In this document: piece by piece, positions 9,040 through 23,293 of the stretch | Layout: every line of letters starts with the position of its first letter | How positions within the stretch are numbered: position 1 is the stretch's first letter | Assembly: GCA_032622095.1 (NCBI GenBank) | Contig: CP136061.1 | Coordinates: forward strand, 24,058,991 to 24,122,990 | Direction of reading: 5' to 3' | Source: Siphonodentalium dalli | Lineage: Eukaryota; Mollusca; Scaphopoda; Gadilida; Siphonodentaliidae | DNA: 64,000 nucleotides | The notes under the pieces: model-generated | Seen by the model: the letters and a program-made list of their open reading frames with translations, nothing else | Database searches by the model: none | What the model was told of the DNA's origin: nothing | Translations under genes and position numbers: made by a program

Positions 9040-12000
9040 TTTCCCATTGCCTCTATATATTCTAGAGTGAAATGTGGAATCATTTACAGAATGGGTATAG
9101 TCTGAGAGATGGCTGACTCAGAAATATGTTTTCATAGGCACGGCTGCTGTATGGTTTTATCATGGGTGCTGTGGTGTTGGGCTGTCTCAATACCCTTAAA
9201 ACCCACTGAGGAGCCCAAACTTTGTGCAAACCATTTGCATAGATGCATAGCTATCCACAAACAACAAAAGTGTTGGAAGTAGATACATATAATGGGTCAT
9301 ATGGCCCAATTCAAGTTAAATATACCAATTTAACTTGAATTGTCATGGGTGCTGGGCTGTCTCCATACCCTTAAAACACACTAAGGAGCCCAAACTTTTG
9401 CATATCTTCTTATAATGATGCAGATCTTTCCAAAAACACTAGGAGACCTAGAAGTATATACCTATAATGGGTCACAGGACCCAATTCCAGTTAAATATAC
9501 CAATTTAACCATTAAAAAAAACAAATATTCCTCCCTGACCAGAGCCCAAAATGCCATTCAGGTGCCCAAATCATCTTTTCCCATTGCCTCTATATATTCT
9601 AAAGTGAAATGTGGAATCATTTTCAGAATGGGTATAGTCTGAGAGATGGCTGACTCAGAAATATGTTTTCATAGGCACGGGTGCTGTATGGTTTTATCAT
9701 GGGTGCTGTGGGTGTTGGGCTGTTTCCATACCCTTAAAACCCACCGAGGAGCCCAAACTTTGTGCAAACTATTTGCATAGATGCATACCTATCCACAAAC
9801 AACAAAAGTGCTGGAAGTAGATACATATAATGGGTCATATGGCCCAATTCAAGTTAAATATACCAATTTAACTTGAATTGTCATGGGTGCTGGGCTGTCT
9901 CCATACCCTTAAAACCCACTAAGGAGCCCAAACTTTTGCATATCTTCTTATAATGATGCAGATCTTTCCAAAAACACTAGGAGACCTAGAAGTATATACC
10001 TATAATGGGCCACAGGACCCAATTCCAGTTAAATATACCAATTTAACCATTAAAAAAAAAATTATATTCCCCCCTGACCAGAGCCCAAAATGCCATTCAG
10101 GTGCCCAAATCATCTTTTCCCATTGCCTCTATATATTCTAAAGTGAAATGTGGAATCATTTTCAGAATGGGTATAGTCTGAGAGATGGCTGACTCAGAAA
10201 TATGTTTTCATAGGCACTGGTGCTGTATGGTTTTATCATGGGTGCTGTGGGTGTTGGGCTGTTTCCATACCCTTAAAACCCACCGAGGAGCCCAAACTTT
10301 GTGCAATCTATTTGCATAGATGCATACCTATCCACAAACAACAAAAGTGATGGAAGTAGATACATATAATGGGTCATATGGCCCAATTCAAGTTAAATAT
10401 ACCAATTTAACTTGAATTGTCATGGGTGCTGGGCTGTCTCCATACCCTTAAAACCCACTAAGGAGCCCAAACTTTTGCATATCTTCTTATAATGATGCAG
10501 ATCTTTCCAAAAACACTAGGAGACCTAGAAGTATATACCTATAATGGGTCACAGGACCCAATTCCAGTTAAATATACCAATTTAACCATTAAAAAAACCC
10601 AATATTCCCCCCTGACCAGAGCCCAAAATGCCATTCAGGTGCCCAAATCATCTTTTCCCATTGCCTCTATATATTCTAAAGTGAAATGTGGAATCATTTT
10701 CAGAATGGGTATAGTCTGAGAGATGGCTGACTCAGAAATATGTTTTCATAGGCACGGGTGCTGTATGGTTTTATCATGGGTGCTGTGGGTGTTGGGCTGT
10801 TTCCATACCCTTAAAACCCACCGAGGAGCCCAAACTTTGTGCAAACTATTTGCATAGATGCATACCTATCCACAAACAACAAAAGTGCTGGAAGTAGATA
10901 CATATAATGGGTCATATGGCCCAATTCAAGTTAAATATACCAATTTAACTTGAATTGTCATGGGTGCTGGGCTGTCTCCATACCCTTAAAACCCACTAAG
11001 GAGCCCAAACTTTTGCATATCTTCTTATAATGATGCAGATCTTTCCAAAAACACTAGGAGACCTAGAAGTATATACCTATAATGGGTCACAGGACCCAAT
11101 TCCAGTTAAATATACCAATTTAACCATTAAAAAAAACAAATATTCCCCCCTGACCAGAGCCCAAAATGCCATTCAGGTGCCCAAATCATCTTTTCCCATT
11201 GCCTCTATATATTCTAGAGTGAAATGTGGAATCATTTACAGAATGGGTATAGTCTGAGAGATGGCTGACTCAGAAATATGTTTTCATAGGCACGGCTGCT
11301 GTATGGTTTTATCATGGGTGCTGTGGTGTTGGGCTGTCTCAATACCCTTAAAACCCACTGAGGAGCCCAAACTTTGTGCAAACCATTTGCATAGATGCAT
11401 AGCTATCCACAAACAACAAAAGTGTTGGAAGTAGATACATATAATGGGTCATATGGCCCAATTCAAGTTAAATATACCAATTTAACTTGAATTGTCATGG
11501 GTGCTGGGCTGTCTCCATACCCTTAAAACACACTAAGGAGCCCAAACTTTTGCATATCTTCTTATAATGATGCAGATCTTTCCAAAAACACTAGGAGACC
11601 TAGAAGTATATACCTATAATGGGTCACAGGACCCAATTCCAGTTAAATATACCAATTTAACCATTAAAAAAAACAAATATTCCTCCCTGACCAGAGCCCA
11701 AAATGCCATTCAGGTGCCCAAATCATCTTTTCCCATTGCCTCTATATATTCTAAAGTGAAATGTGGAATCATTTTCAGAATGGGTATAGTCTGAGAGATG
11801 GCTGACTCAGAAATATGTTTTCATAGGCACGGGTGCTGTATGGTTTTATCATGGGTGCTGTGGGTGTTGGGCTGTTTCCATACCCTTAAAACCCACCGAG
11901 GAGCCCAAACTTTGTGCAAACTATTTGCATAGATGCATACCTATCCACAAACAACAAAAGTGCTGGAAGTAGATACATATAATGGGTCATATGGCCCAAT

Positions 12001-13343
12001 TCAAGTTAAATATACCAATTTAACTTGAATTGTCATGGGTGCTGGGCTGTCTCCATACCCTTAAAACCCACTAAGGAGCCCAAACTTTTGCATATCTTCT
12101 TATAATGATGCAGATCTTTCCAAAAACACTAGGAGACCTAGAAGTATATACCTATAATGGGCCACAGGACCCAATTCCAGTTAAATATACCAATTTAACC
12201 ATTAAAAAAAAAATTATATTCCCCCCTGACCAGAGCCCAAAATGCCATTCAGGTGCCCAAATCATCTTTTCCCATTGCCTCTATATATTCTAAAGTGAAA
12301 TGTGGAATCATTTTCAGAATGGGTATAGTCTGAGAGATGGCTGACTCAGAAATATGTTTTCATAGGCACTGGTGCTGTATGGTTTTATCATGGGTGCTGT
12401 GGGTGTTGGGCTGTTTCCATACCCTTAAAACCCACCGAGGAGCCCAAACTTTGTGCAATCTATTTGCATAGATGCATACCTATCCACAAACAACAAAAGT
12501 GATGGAAGTAGATACATATAATGGGTCATATGGCCCAATTCAAGTTAAATATACCAATTTAACTTGAATTGTCACGGGTGCTGGGCTGTCTCCATACCCT
12601 TAAAACCCACTAAGGAGCCCAAACTTTTGCATATCTTCTTATAATGATGCAGATCTTTCCAAAAACACTAGGAGACCTAGAAGTATATACCTATAATGGG
12701 TCACAGGACCCAATTCCAGTTAAATATACCAATTTAACCATTAAAAAAACCAAATATTCCCCCCTGACCAGAGCCCAAAATGCCATTCAGGTGCCCAAAT
12801 CATCTTTTCCCATTGCCTCTATATATTCTAAAGTGAAATGTGGAATCATTTTCAGAATGGGTATAGTCTGAGAGATGGCTGACTCAGAAATATGTTTTCA
12901 TAGGCACGGGTGCTGTATGGTTTTATCATGGGTGCTGTGGGTGTTGGGCTGTTTCCATACCCTTAAAACCCACCGAGGAGCCCAAACTTTGTGCAAACTA
13001 TTTGCATAGATGCATACCTATCCACAAACAACAAAAGTGCTGGAAGTAGATACATATAATGGGTCATATGGCCCAATTCAAGTTAAATATACCAATTTAA
13101 CTTGAATTGTCATGGGTGCTGGGCTGTCTCCATACCCTTAAAACCCACTAAGGAGCCCAAACTTTTGCATATCTTCTTATAATGATGCAGATCTTTCCAA
13201 AAACACTAGGAGACCTAGAAGTATATACCTATAATGGGTCACAGGACCCAATTCCAGTTAAATATACCAATTTAACCATTAAAAAAAACAAATATTCCCC
13301 CCTGACCAGAGCCCAAAATGCCATTCAGGTGCCCAAATCATCT
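9040..13343 (+). repeat. Four-unit (~2,152-bp) higher-order duplication inside the satellite
   Basis: Rare variants recur 2,152 bp apart. TTCTAGAGTGAAATG with CATTTACAGAATGG and CACGGCTGCTG occur at 9060-9150 and again at 11210-11300. TTCCTCCCTGACC occurs at about 9528 and 11680, AAAACACACTAAGG at 9372 and 11524, and GTGATGGAAG at about 10348 and 12498. This shows a tandem duplication of a four-unit block. Further right, shared variants (CCATTGAAAAAA at 14355 and 18662; CAAACGTTTGCA at 16392 and 21777) indicate offsets of 8 and 10 units. Confidence 0.85.
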
Positions 13344-16300
13344 TTTCCCATTGCCTCTATATATTCTAAAGTGAAATGTGGAATCATTTTCAGAATGGGT
13401 ATAGTCTGAGAGATGGCTGACTCAGAAATATGTTTTCATAGGCACGGGTGCTGTATGGTTTTATCATGGGTGCTGTGGGTGTTGGGCTGTTTCCATACCC
13501 TTAAAACCCACCGAGGAGCCCAAACTTTGTGCAAACTATTTGCATAGATGCATACCTATCCACAAACAACAAAAGTGCTGGAAGTAGATACATATAATGG
13601 GTCATATGGCCCAATTCAAGTTAAATATACCAATTTAACTTGAATTGTCATGGGTGCTGGGCTGTCTCCATACCCTTAAAACCCACTAAGGAGCCCAAAC
13701 TTTTGCATATCTTCTTATAATGATGCAGATCTTTCCAAAAACACTAGGAGACCTAGAAGTATATACCTATAATGGGCCACAGGACCCAATTCCAGTTAAA
13801 TATACCAATTTAACCATTAAAAAAAAAAATTATATCCCCCCCTGACCAGAGCCCAAAATGCCATTCAGGTGCCCAAATCATCTTTTCCCATTGCCTCTAT
13901 ATATTCTAAAGTGAAATGTGGAATCATTTTCAGAATGGGTATAGTCTGAGAGATGGCTGACTCAGAAATATGTTTTCATAGGCACTGGTGCTGTATGGTT
14001 TTATCATGGGTGCTGTGGGTGTTGGGCTGTTTCCATACCCTTAAAACCCACCGAGGAGCCCAAACTTTGTGCAATCTATTTGCATAGATGCATACCTATC
14101 CACAAACAACAAAAGTGCTGGAAGTAGATACATATAATGGGTCATATGGCCCAATTCAAGTTAAATATACCAATTTAACTTGAATTGTCATGGGTGCTGG
14201 GCTGTCTCCATACCCTTAAAACCCACTAAGGAGCCCAAACTTTTGCATATCTTCTTATAATGATGCAGATCTTTCCAAAAACACTAGGAGACCTGGAAGT
14301 ATATACCTATAATGGGTCACAGGACCCAATTCCAGTTAAATATACCAATTTAACCATTGAAAAAAACAAATATTCCCCCCTGACCAGAGCCCAAAATGCC
14401 ATTCAGGTGCCCAAATCATCTTTTCCCATTGCCTCTATATATTCTAAAGTGAAATGTGGAATCATTTTCAGAATGGGTATAGTCTGAGAGATGGCTGACT
14501 CAGAAATATGTTTTCATAGGCACGGGTGCTGTATGGTTTTATCATGGGTGCTGTGGGTGTTGGGCTGTTTCCATACCCTTAAAACCCACCGAGGAGCCCA
14601 AACTTTGTGCAAACTATTTGCATAGATGCATACCTATCCACAAACAACAAAAGTGCTGGAAGTAGATACATATAATGGGTCATATGGCCCAATTCAAGTT
14701 AAATATACCAATTTAACTTGAATTGTCATGGGTGCTGGGCTGTCTCCATACCCTTAAAACCCACTAAGGAGCCCAAACTTTTGCATATCTTCTTATAATG
14801 ATGCAGATCTTTCCAAAAACACTAGGAGACCTAGAAGTATATACCTATAATGGGCCACAGGACCCAATTCCAGTTAAATATACCAATTTAACCATTAAAA
14901 AAAAAAATTATATTCCCCCCTGACCAGAGCCCAAAATGCCATTCAGGTGCCCAAATCATCTTTTCCCATTGCCTCTATATATTCTAAAGTGAAATGTGGA
15001 ATCATTTTCAGAATGGGTATAGTCTGAGAGATGGCTGACTCAGAAATATGTTTTCATAGGCACTGGTGCTGTATGGTTTTATCATGGGTGCTGTGGGTGT
15101 TGGGCTGTTTCCATACCCTTAAAACCCACCGAGGAGCCCAAACTTTGTGCAATCTATTTGCATAGATGCATACCTATCCACAAACAACAAAAGTGCTGGA
15201 AGTAGATACATATAATGGGTCATATGGCCCAATTCAAGTTAAATATACCAATTTAACTTGAATTGTCATGGGTGCTGGGCTGTCTCCATACCCTTAAAAC
15301 CCACTAAGGAGCCCAAACTTTTGCATATCTTCTTATAATGATGCAGATCTTTCCAAAAACACTAGGAGACCTAGAAGTATATACCTATAATGGGTCACAG
15401 GACCCAATTCCAGTTAAATATACCAATTTAACCATTAAAAAAACCAAATATTCCCCCCTGACCAGAGCCCAAAATGCCATTCAGGTGCCCAAATCATCTT
15501 TTCCCATTGCCTCTATATATTCTAAAGTGAAATGTGGAATCATTTTCAGAATGGGTATAGTCTGAGAGATGGCTGACTCAGAAATATGTTTTCATAGGCA
15601 CGGGTGCTGTATGGTTTTATCATGGGTGCTGTGGGTGTTGGGCTGTTTCCATACCCTTAAAACCCACCGAGGAGCCCAAACTTTGTGCAAACTATTTGCA
15701 TAGATGCATACCTATCCACAAACAACAAAAGTGCTGGAAGTAGATACATATAATGGGTCATATGGCCCAATTCAAGTTAAATATACCAATTTAACTTGAA
15801 TTGTCATGGGTGCTGGGCTGTCTCCATACCCTTAAAACCCACTAAGGAGCCCAAACTTTTGCATATCTTCTTATAATGATGCAGATCTTTCCAAAAACAC
15901 TAGGAGACCTAGAAGTATATACCTATAATGGGCCACAGGACCCAATTCCAGTTAAATATACCAATTTAACCATTAAAAAAACCAAATATTCCCCCCTGAC
16001 CAGAGCCCAAAATGCCATTCAGGTGCCCAAATCATCTTTTCCCATTGCCTCTATATATTCTAAAGTGAAATGTGGAATCATTTTCAGAATGGGTATAGTC
16101 TGAGAGATGGCTGACTCAGAAATATGTTTTCATAGGCACGGGTGCTGTATGGTTTTATCATGGGTGCTGTGGGTGTTGGGCTGTTTCCATACCCTTAAAA
16201 CCCACCGAGGAGCCCAAACTTTGTGCAAATTATTTGCATAGATGCATACCTATCCACAAACAACAAAAGTGCTGGAAGTAGATACATATAATGGGTCATA

Positions 16301-19300
16301 TGGCCCAATTCAAGTTAAATATACCAATTTAACTTGAATTGTCATGGGTGCTGGGCTGTCTCCATACCCTTAAAACCCACTAAGGAGCCCAAACGTTTGC
16401 ATATCTTCTTATAATGATGCAGATCTTTCCAAAAACACTAGGAGACCTAGAAGTATATACCTATAATGGGTCACAGGACCCAATTCCAGTTAAATATACC
16501 AATTTAACCATTAAAAAAAACAAATATTCCCCCCTGACCAGAGCCCAAAATGCCATTCAGGTGCCCAAATCATCTTTTCCCATTGCCTCTATATATTCTA
16601 AAGTGAAATGTGGAATCATTTTCAGAATGGGTATAGTCTGAGAGATGGCTGACTCAGAAATATGTTTTCATAGGCACGGGTGCTGTATGGTTTTATCATG
16701 GGTGCTGTGGGTGTTGGGCTGTTTCCATACCCTTAAAACCCACCGAGGAGCCCAAACTTTGTGCAAACTATTTGCATAGATGCATACCTATCCACAAACA
16801 ACAAAAGTGCTGGAAGTAGATACATATAATGGGTCATATGGCCCAATTCAAGTTAAATATACCAATTTAACTTGAATTGTCATGGGTGCTGGGCTGTCTC
16901 CATACCCTTAAAACCCACTAAGGAGCCCAAACTTTTGCATATCTTCTTATAATGATGCAGATCTTTCCAAAAACACTAGGAGACCTAGAAGTATATACCT
17001 ATAATGGGCCACAGGACCCAATTCCAGTTAAATATACCAATTTAACCATTAAAAAAAACAAATATTCCCCCCTGACCAGAGCCCAAAATGCCATTCAGGT
17101 GCCCAAATCATCTTTTCCCATTGCCTCTATATATTCTAAAGTGAAATGTGGAATCATTTTCAGAATGGGTATAGTCTGAGAGATGGCTGACTCAGAAATA
17201 TGTTTTCATAGGCACGGGTGCTGTATGGTTTTATCATGGGTGCTGTGGGTGTTGGGCTGTTTCCATACCCTTAAAACCCACCGAGGAGCCCAAACTTTGT
17301 GCAAACTATTTGCATAGATGCATACCTATCCACAAACAACAAAAGTGCTGGAAGTAGATACATATAATGGGTCATATGGCCCAATTCAAGTTAAATATAC
17401 CAATTTAACTTGAATTGTCATGGGTGCTGGGCTGTCTCCATACCCTTAAAACCCACTAAGGAGCCCAAACTTTTGCATATCTTCTTATAATGATGCAGAT
17501 CTTTCCAAAAACACTAGGAGACCTAGAAGTATATACCTATAATGGGTCACAGGACCCAATTCCAGTTAAATATACCAATTTAACCATTAAAAAAAACAAA
17601 TATTCCCCCCTGACCAGAGCCCAAAATGCCATTCAGGTGCCCAAATCATCTTTTCCCATTGCCTCTATATATTCTAAAGTGAAATGTGGAATCATTTTCA
17701 GAATGGGTATAGTCTGAGAGATGGCTGACTCAGAAATATGTTTTCATAGGCACGGGTGCTGTATGGTTTTATCATGGGTGCTGTGGGTGTTGGGCTGTTT
17801 CCATACCCTTAAAACCCACCGAGGAGCCCAAACTTTGTGCAAACTATTTGCATAGATGCATACCTATCCACAAACAACAAAAGTGCTGGAAGTAGATACA
17901 TATAATGGGTCATATGGCCCAATTCAAGTTAAATATACCAATTTAACTTGAATTGTCATGGGTGCTGGGCTGTCTCCATACCCTTAAAACCCACTAAGGA
18001 GCCCAAACTTTTGCATATCTTCTTATAATGATGCAGATCTTTCCAAAAACACTAGGAGACCTAGAAGTATATACCTATAATGGGCCACAGGACCCAATTC
18101 CAGTTAAATATACCAATTTAACCATTAAAAAAAAAAATTATATTCCCCCCTGACCAGAGCCCAAAATGCCATTCAGGTGCCCAAATCATCTTTTCCCATT
18201 GCCTCTATATATTCTAAAGTGAAATGTGGAATCATTTTCAGAATGGGTATAGTCTGAGAGATGGCTGACTCAGAAATATGTTTTCATAGGCACTGGTGCT
18301 GTATGGTTTTATCATGGGTGCTGTGGGTGTTGGGCTGTTTCCATACCCTTAAAACCCACCGAGGAGCCCAAACTTTGTGCAATCTATTTGCATAGATGCA
18401 TACCTATCCACAAACAACAAAAGTGCTGGAAGTAGATACATATAATGGGTCATATGGCCCAATTCAAGTTAAATATACCAATTTAACTTGAATTGTCATG
18501 GGTGCTGGGCTGTCTCCATACCCTTAAAACCCACTAAGGAGCCCAAACTTTTGCATATCTTCTTATAATGATGCAGATCTTTCCAAAAACACTAGGAGAC
18601 CTAGAAGTATATACCTATAATGGGTCACAGGACCCAATTCCAGTTAAATATACCAATTTAACCATTGAAAAAACAAATATTCCCCCCTGACCAGAGCCCA
18701 AAATGCCATTCAGGTGCCCAAATCATCTTTTCCCATTGCCTCTATATATTCTAAAGTGAAATGTGGAATCATTTTCAGAATGGGTATAGTCTGAGAGATG
18801 GCTGACTCAGAAATATGTTTTCATAGGCACGGGTGCTGTATGGTTTTATCATGGGTGCTGTGGGTGTTGGGCTGTTTCCATACCCTTAAAACCCACCGAG
18901 GAGCCCAAACTTTGTGCAAACTATTTGCATAGATGCATACCTATCCACAAACAACAAAAGTGCTGGAAGTAGATACATATAATGGGTCATATGGCCCAAT
19001 TCAAGTTAAATATACCAATTTAACTTGAATTGTCATGGGTGCTGGGCTGTCTCCATACCCTTAAAACCCACTAAGGAGCCCAAACTTTTGCATATCTTCT
19101 TATAATGATGCAGATCTTTCCAAAAACACTAGGAGACCTAGAAGTATATACCTATAATGGGCCACAGGACCCAATTCCAGTTAAATATACCAATTTAACC
19201 ATTAAAAAAAAAAATTATATTCCCCCCTGACCAGAGCCCAAAATGCCATTCAGGTGCCCAAATCATCTTTTCCCATTGCCTCTATATATTCTAAAGTGAA

Positions 19301-22300
19301 ATGTGGAATCATTTTCAGAATGGGTATAGTCTGAGAGATGGCTGACTCAGAAATATGTTTTCATAGGCACTGGTGCTGTATGGTTTTATCATGGGTGCTG
19401 TGGGTGTTGGGCTGTTTCCATACCCTTAAAACCCACCGAGGAGCCCAAACTTTGTGCAATCTATTTGCATAGATGCATACCTATCCACAAACAACAAAAG
19501 TGCTGGAAGTAGATACATATAATGGGTCATATGGCCCAATTCAAGTTAAATATACCAATTTAACTTGAATTGTCATGGGTGCTGGGCTGTCTCCATACCC
19601 TTAAAACCCACTAAGGAGCCCAAACTTTTGCATATCTTCTTATAATGATGCAGATCTTTCCAAAAACACTAGGAGACCTAGAAGTATATACCTATAATGG
19701 GTCACAGGACCCAATTCCAGTTAAATATACCAATTTAACCATTAAAAAAACCAAATATTCCCCCCTGACCAGAGCCCAAAATGCCATTCAGGTGCCCAAA
19801 TCATCTTTTCCCATTGCCTCTATATATTCTAAAGTGAAATGTGGAATCATTTTCAGAATGGGTATAGTCTGAGAGATGGCTGACTCAGAAATATGTTTTC
19901 ATAGGCACGGGTGCTGTATGGTTTTATCATGGGTGCTGTGGGTGTTGGGCTGTTTCCATACCCTTAAAACCCACCGAGGAGCCCAAACTTTGTGCAAACT
20001 ATTTGCATAGATGCATACCTATCCACAAACAACAAAAGTGCTGGAAGTAGATACATATAATGGGTCATATGGCCCAATTCAAGTTAAATATACCAATTTA
20101 ACTTGAATTGTCATGGGTGCTGGGCTGTCTCCATACCCTTAAAACCCACTAAGGAGCCCAAACTTTTGCATATCTTCTTATAATGATGCAGATCTTTCCA
20201 AAAACACTAGGAGACCTAGAAGTATATACCTATAATGGGCCACAGGACCCAATTCCAGTTAAATATACCAATTTAACCATTAAAAAAAAAAATTATATTC
20301 CCCCCTGACCAGAGCCCAAAATGCCATTCAGGTGCCCAAATCATCTTTTCCCATTGCCTCTATATATTCTAAAGTGAAATGTGGAATCATTTTCAGAATG
20401 GGTATAGTCTGAGAGATGGCTGACTCAGAAATATGTTTTCATAGGCACTGGTGCTGTATGGTTTTATCATGGGTGCTGTGGGTGTTGGGCTGTTTCCATA
20501 CCCTTAAAACCCACCGAGGAGCCCAAACTTTGTGCAATCTATTTGCATAGATGCATACCTATCCACAAACAACAAAAGTGCTGGAAGTAGATACATATAA
20601 TGGGTCATATGGCCCAATTCAAGTTAAATATACCAATTTAACTTGAATTGTCATGGGTGCTGGGCTGTCTCCATACCCTTAAAACCCACTAAGGAGCCCA
20701 AACTTTTGCATATCTTCTTATAATGATGCAGATCTTTCCAAAAACACTAGGAGACCTAGAAGTATATACCTATAATGGGTCACAGGACCCAATTCCAGTT
20801 AAATATACCAATTTAACCATTAAAAAAACCAAATATTCCCCCCTGACCAGAGCCCAAAATGCCATTCAGGTGCCCAAATCATCTTTTCCCATTGCCTCTA
20901 TATATTCTAAAGTGAAATGTGGAATCATTTTCAGAATGGGTATAGTCTGAGAGATGGCTGACTCAGAAATATGTTTTCATAGGCACGGGTGCTGTATGGT
21001 TTTATCATGGGTGCTGTGGGTGTTGGGCTGTTTCCATACCCTTAAAACCCACCGAGGAGCCCAAACTTTGTGCAAACTATTTGCATAGATGCATACCTAT
21101 CCACAAACAACAAAAGTGCTGGAAGTAGATACATATAATGGGTCATATGGCCCAATTCAAGTTAAATATACCAATTTAACTTGAATTGTCATGGGTGCTG
21201 GGCTGTCTCCATACCCTTAAAACCCACTAAGGAGCCCAAACTTTTGCATATCTTCTTATAATGATGCAGATCTTTCCAAAAACACTAGGAGACCTAGAAG
21301 TATATACCTATAATGGGCCACAGGACCCAATTCCAGTTAAATATACCAATTTAACCATTAAAAAAACCAAATATTCCCCCCTGACCAGAGCCCAAAATGC
21401 CATTCAGGTGCCCAAATCATCTTTTCCCATTGCCTCTATATATTCTAAAGTGAAATGTGGAATCATTTTCAGAATGGGTATAGTCTGAGAGATGGCTGAC
21501 TCAGAAATATGTTTTCATAGGCACGGGTGCTGTATGGTTTTATCATGGGTGCTGTGGGTGTTGGGCTGTTTCCATACCCTTAAAACCCACCGAGGAGCCC
21601 AAACTTTGTGCAAACTATTTGCATAGATGCATACCTATCCACAAACAACAAAAGTGCTGGAAGTAGATACATATAATGGGTCATATGGCCCAATTCAAGT
21701 TAAATATACCAATTTAACTTGAATTGTCATGGGTGCTGGGCTGTCTCCATACCCTTAAAACCCACTAAGGAGCCCAAACGTTTGCATATCTTCTTATAAT
21801 GATGCAGATCTTTCCAAAAACACTAGGAGACCTAGAAGTATATACCTATAATGGGTCACAGGACCCAATTCCAGTTAAATATACCAATTTAACCATTAAA
21901 AAAAAACAAATATTCCCCCCTGACCAGAGCCCAAAATGCCATTCAGGTGCCCAAATCATCTTTTCCCATTGCCTCTATATATTCTAAAGTGAAATGTGGA
22001 ATCATTTTCAGAATGGGTATAGTCTGAGAGATGGCTGACTCAGAAATATGTTTTCATAGGCACGGGTGCTGTATGGTTTTATCATGGGTGCTGTGGGTGT
22101 TGGGCTGTTTCCATACCCTTAAAACCCACCGAGGAGCCCAAACTTTGTGCAAACTATTTGCATAGATGCATACCTATCCACAAACAACAAAAGTGCTGGA
22201 AGTAGATACATATAATGGGTCATATGGCCCAATTCAAGTTAAATATACCAATTTAACTTGAATTGTCATGGGTGCTGGGCTGTCTCCATACCCTTAAAAC

Positions 22301-22747
22301 CCACTAAGGAGCCCAAACTTTTGCATATCTTCTTATAATGATGCAGATCTTTCCAAAAACACTAGGAGACCTAGAAGTATATACCTATAATGGGTCACAG
22401 GACCCAATTCCAGTTAAATATACCAATTTAACCATTAAAAAAAACAAATATTCCCCCCTGACCAGAGCCCAAAATGCCATTCAGGTGCCCAAATCATCTT
22501 TTCCCATTGCCTCTATATATTCTAAAGTGAAATGTGGAATCATTTTCAGAATGGGTATAGTCTGAGAGATGGCTGACTCAGAAATATGTTTTCATAGGCA
22601 CGGGTGCTGTATGGTTTTATCATGGGTGCTGTGGGTGTTGGGCTGTTTCCATACCCTTAAAACCCACCGAGGAGCCCAAACTTTGTGCAAACTATTTGCA
22701 TAGATGCATACCTATCCACAAACAACAAAAGTGCTGGAAGTAGATAC

Positions 22748-22960
22748 CTAACAGTGATGGAATAGGTTATGTACAGTGCCCAAATTGGAGTTAAATGAAT
22801 GATACTAATTTTAATATTTAAAAAAAAACATATAGTTGCCTTAGGCTACCCTGAGCCCAAAATCGGTTCTAATAAGTTATATGTGCCCAAGTCATAATTA
22901 TAGATCCCAAGTGAACCAGTTTTCAACATATGTAATATATGACACAAAACCCCCCTGCCA
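22748..22960 (+). repeat. Degenerate right edge of the satellite
   Basis: After TAGATACCTA the homogeneous array stops. A worn partial unit can still be followed (AGTTAAATGAATGATACTAAT, GAGCCCAAAATCGG, GTGCCCAAGTCAT). Only about half a unit remains before unique sequence. Confidence 0.65.
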
Positions 22961-23293
22961 ACTGTGACTATAAACATGGCCTAAACGAATATATATATCT
23001 GGTAATTGTTTGTATTATTTTGATTGCAACTGTACTACTGATAGTATAGGCGTTATCATTGCATTCGTAGTAAAATATCATATCAGATCTCGTATTGCGC
23101 ATGTGCTAGCGGATGTTTTCATTGTGTGTTTATATTATTTGTTGTGGGTGGGTGGTTGGTCTCCCGTCTGGAGCATTCCCTATTAGAAAATCTGAGACCG
23201 ATTTCCAAAATTCAAGGTAAATAAAAATGTGACAAAATCAGACTCATAAATTGTGTGAGAATTGGCACAAATGTTCGATATAATATAATAAAT
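22961..23293. other. Unassigned spacer
   Basis: No gene, tandem repeat or long inverted repeat was recognised. Confidence 0.35.

Larger units (their letters stand above)
8770..22747 (+). repeat. 538-bp satellite array, about 25 head-to-tail units
   Basis: Identical landmarks such as AATGATGCAGATCTTTCCAA occur at about 9414, 9952, 10491, 11029, 11566 and so on to 22337, each 537-539 bp after the last. Each unit is a long sub-unit (~355 bp, the ancestral monomer) plus a short sub-unit (~184 bp) that lacks the ATTAAAAA-to-TATGGTTTTA segment. Units differ by a few substitutions and by length changes in one A-tract. Two main types alternate irregularly: GGGTCACAGG with CACGGGTGC, and GGGCCACAGG with AAAATTATATTCC, CACTGGTGC and CAATCTATTTG. 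A 75-codon frame recurs in most units but is an effect of repeat identity. Confidence 0.95.

Noticed and set aside
9415-22565. A repeated 75-codon frame (MMQIFPKTLGDLEVYTYNG...) as a multicopy gene family
   Set aside because: It exists because the 538-bp units are nearly identical. A variable A-tract shifts or closes it in many units, it lacks any motif, and the unit's non-frame parts are equally conserved.
9415-22747. CRISPR-like array
   Set aside because: The repeats are 538 bp with no short-repeat/spacer pattern, and the window is eukaryotic.
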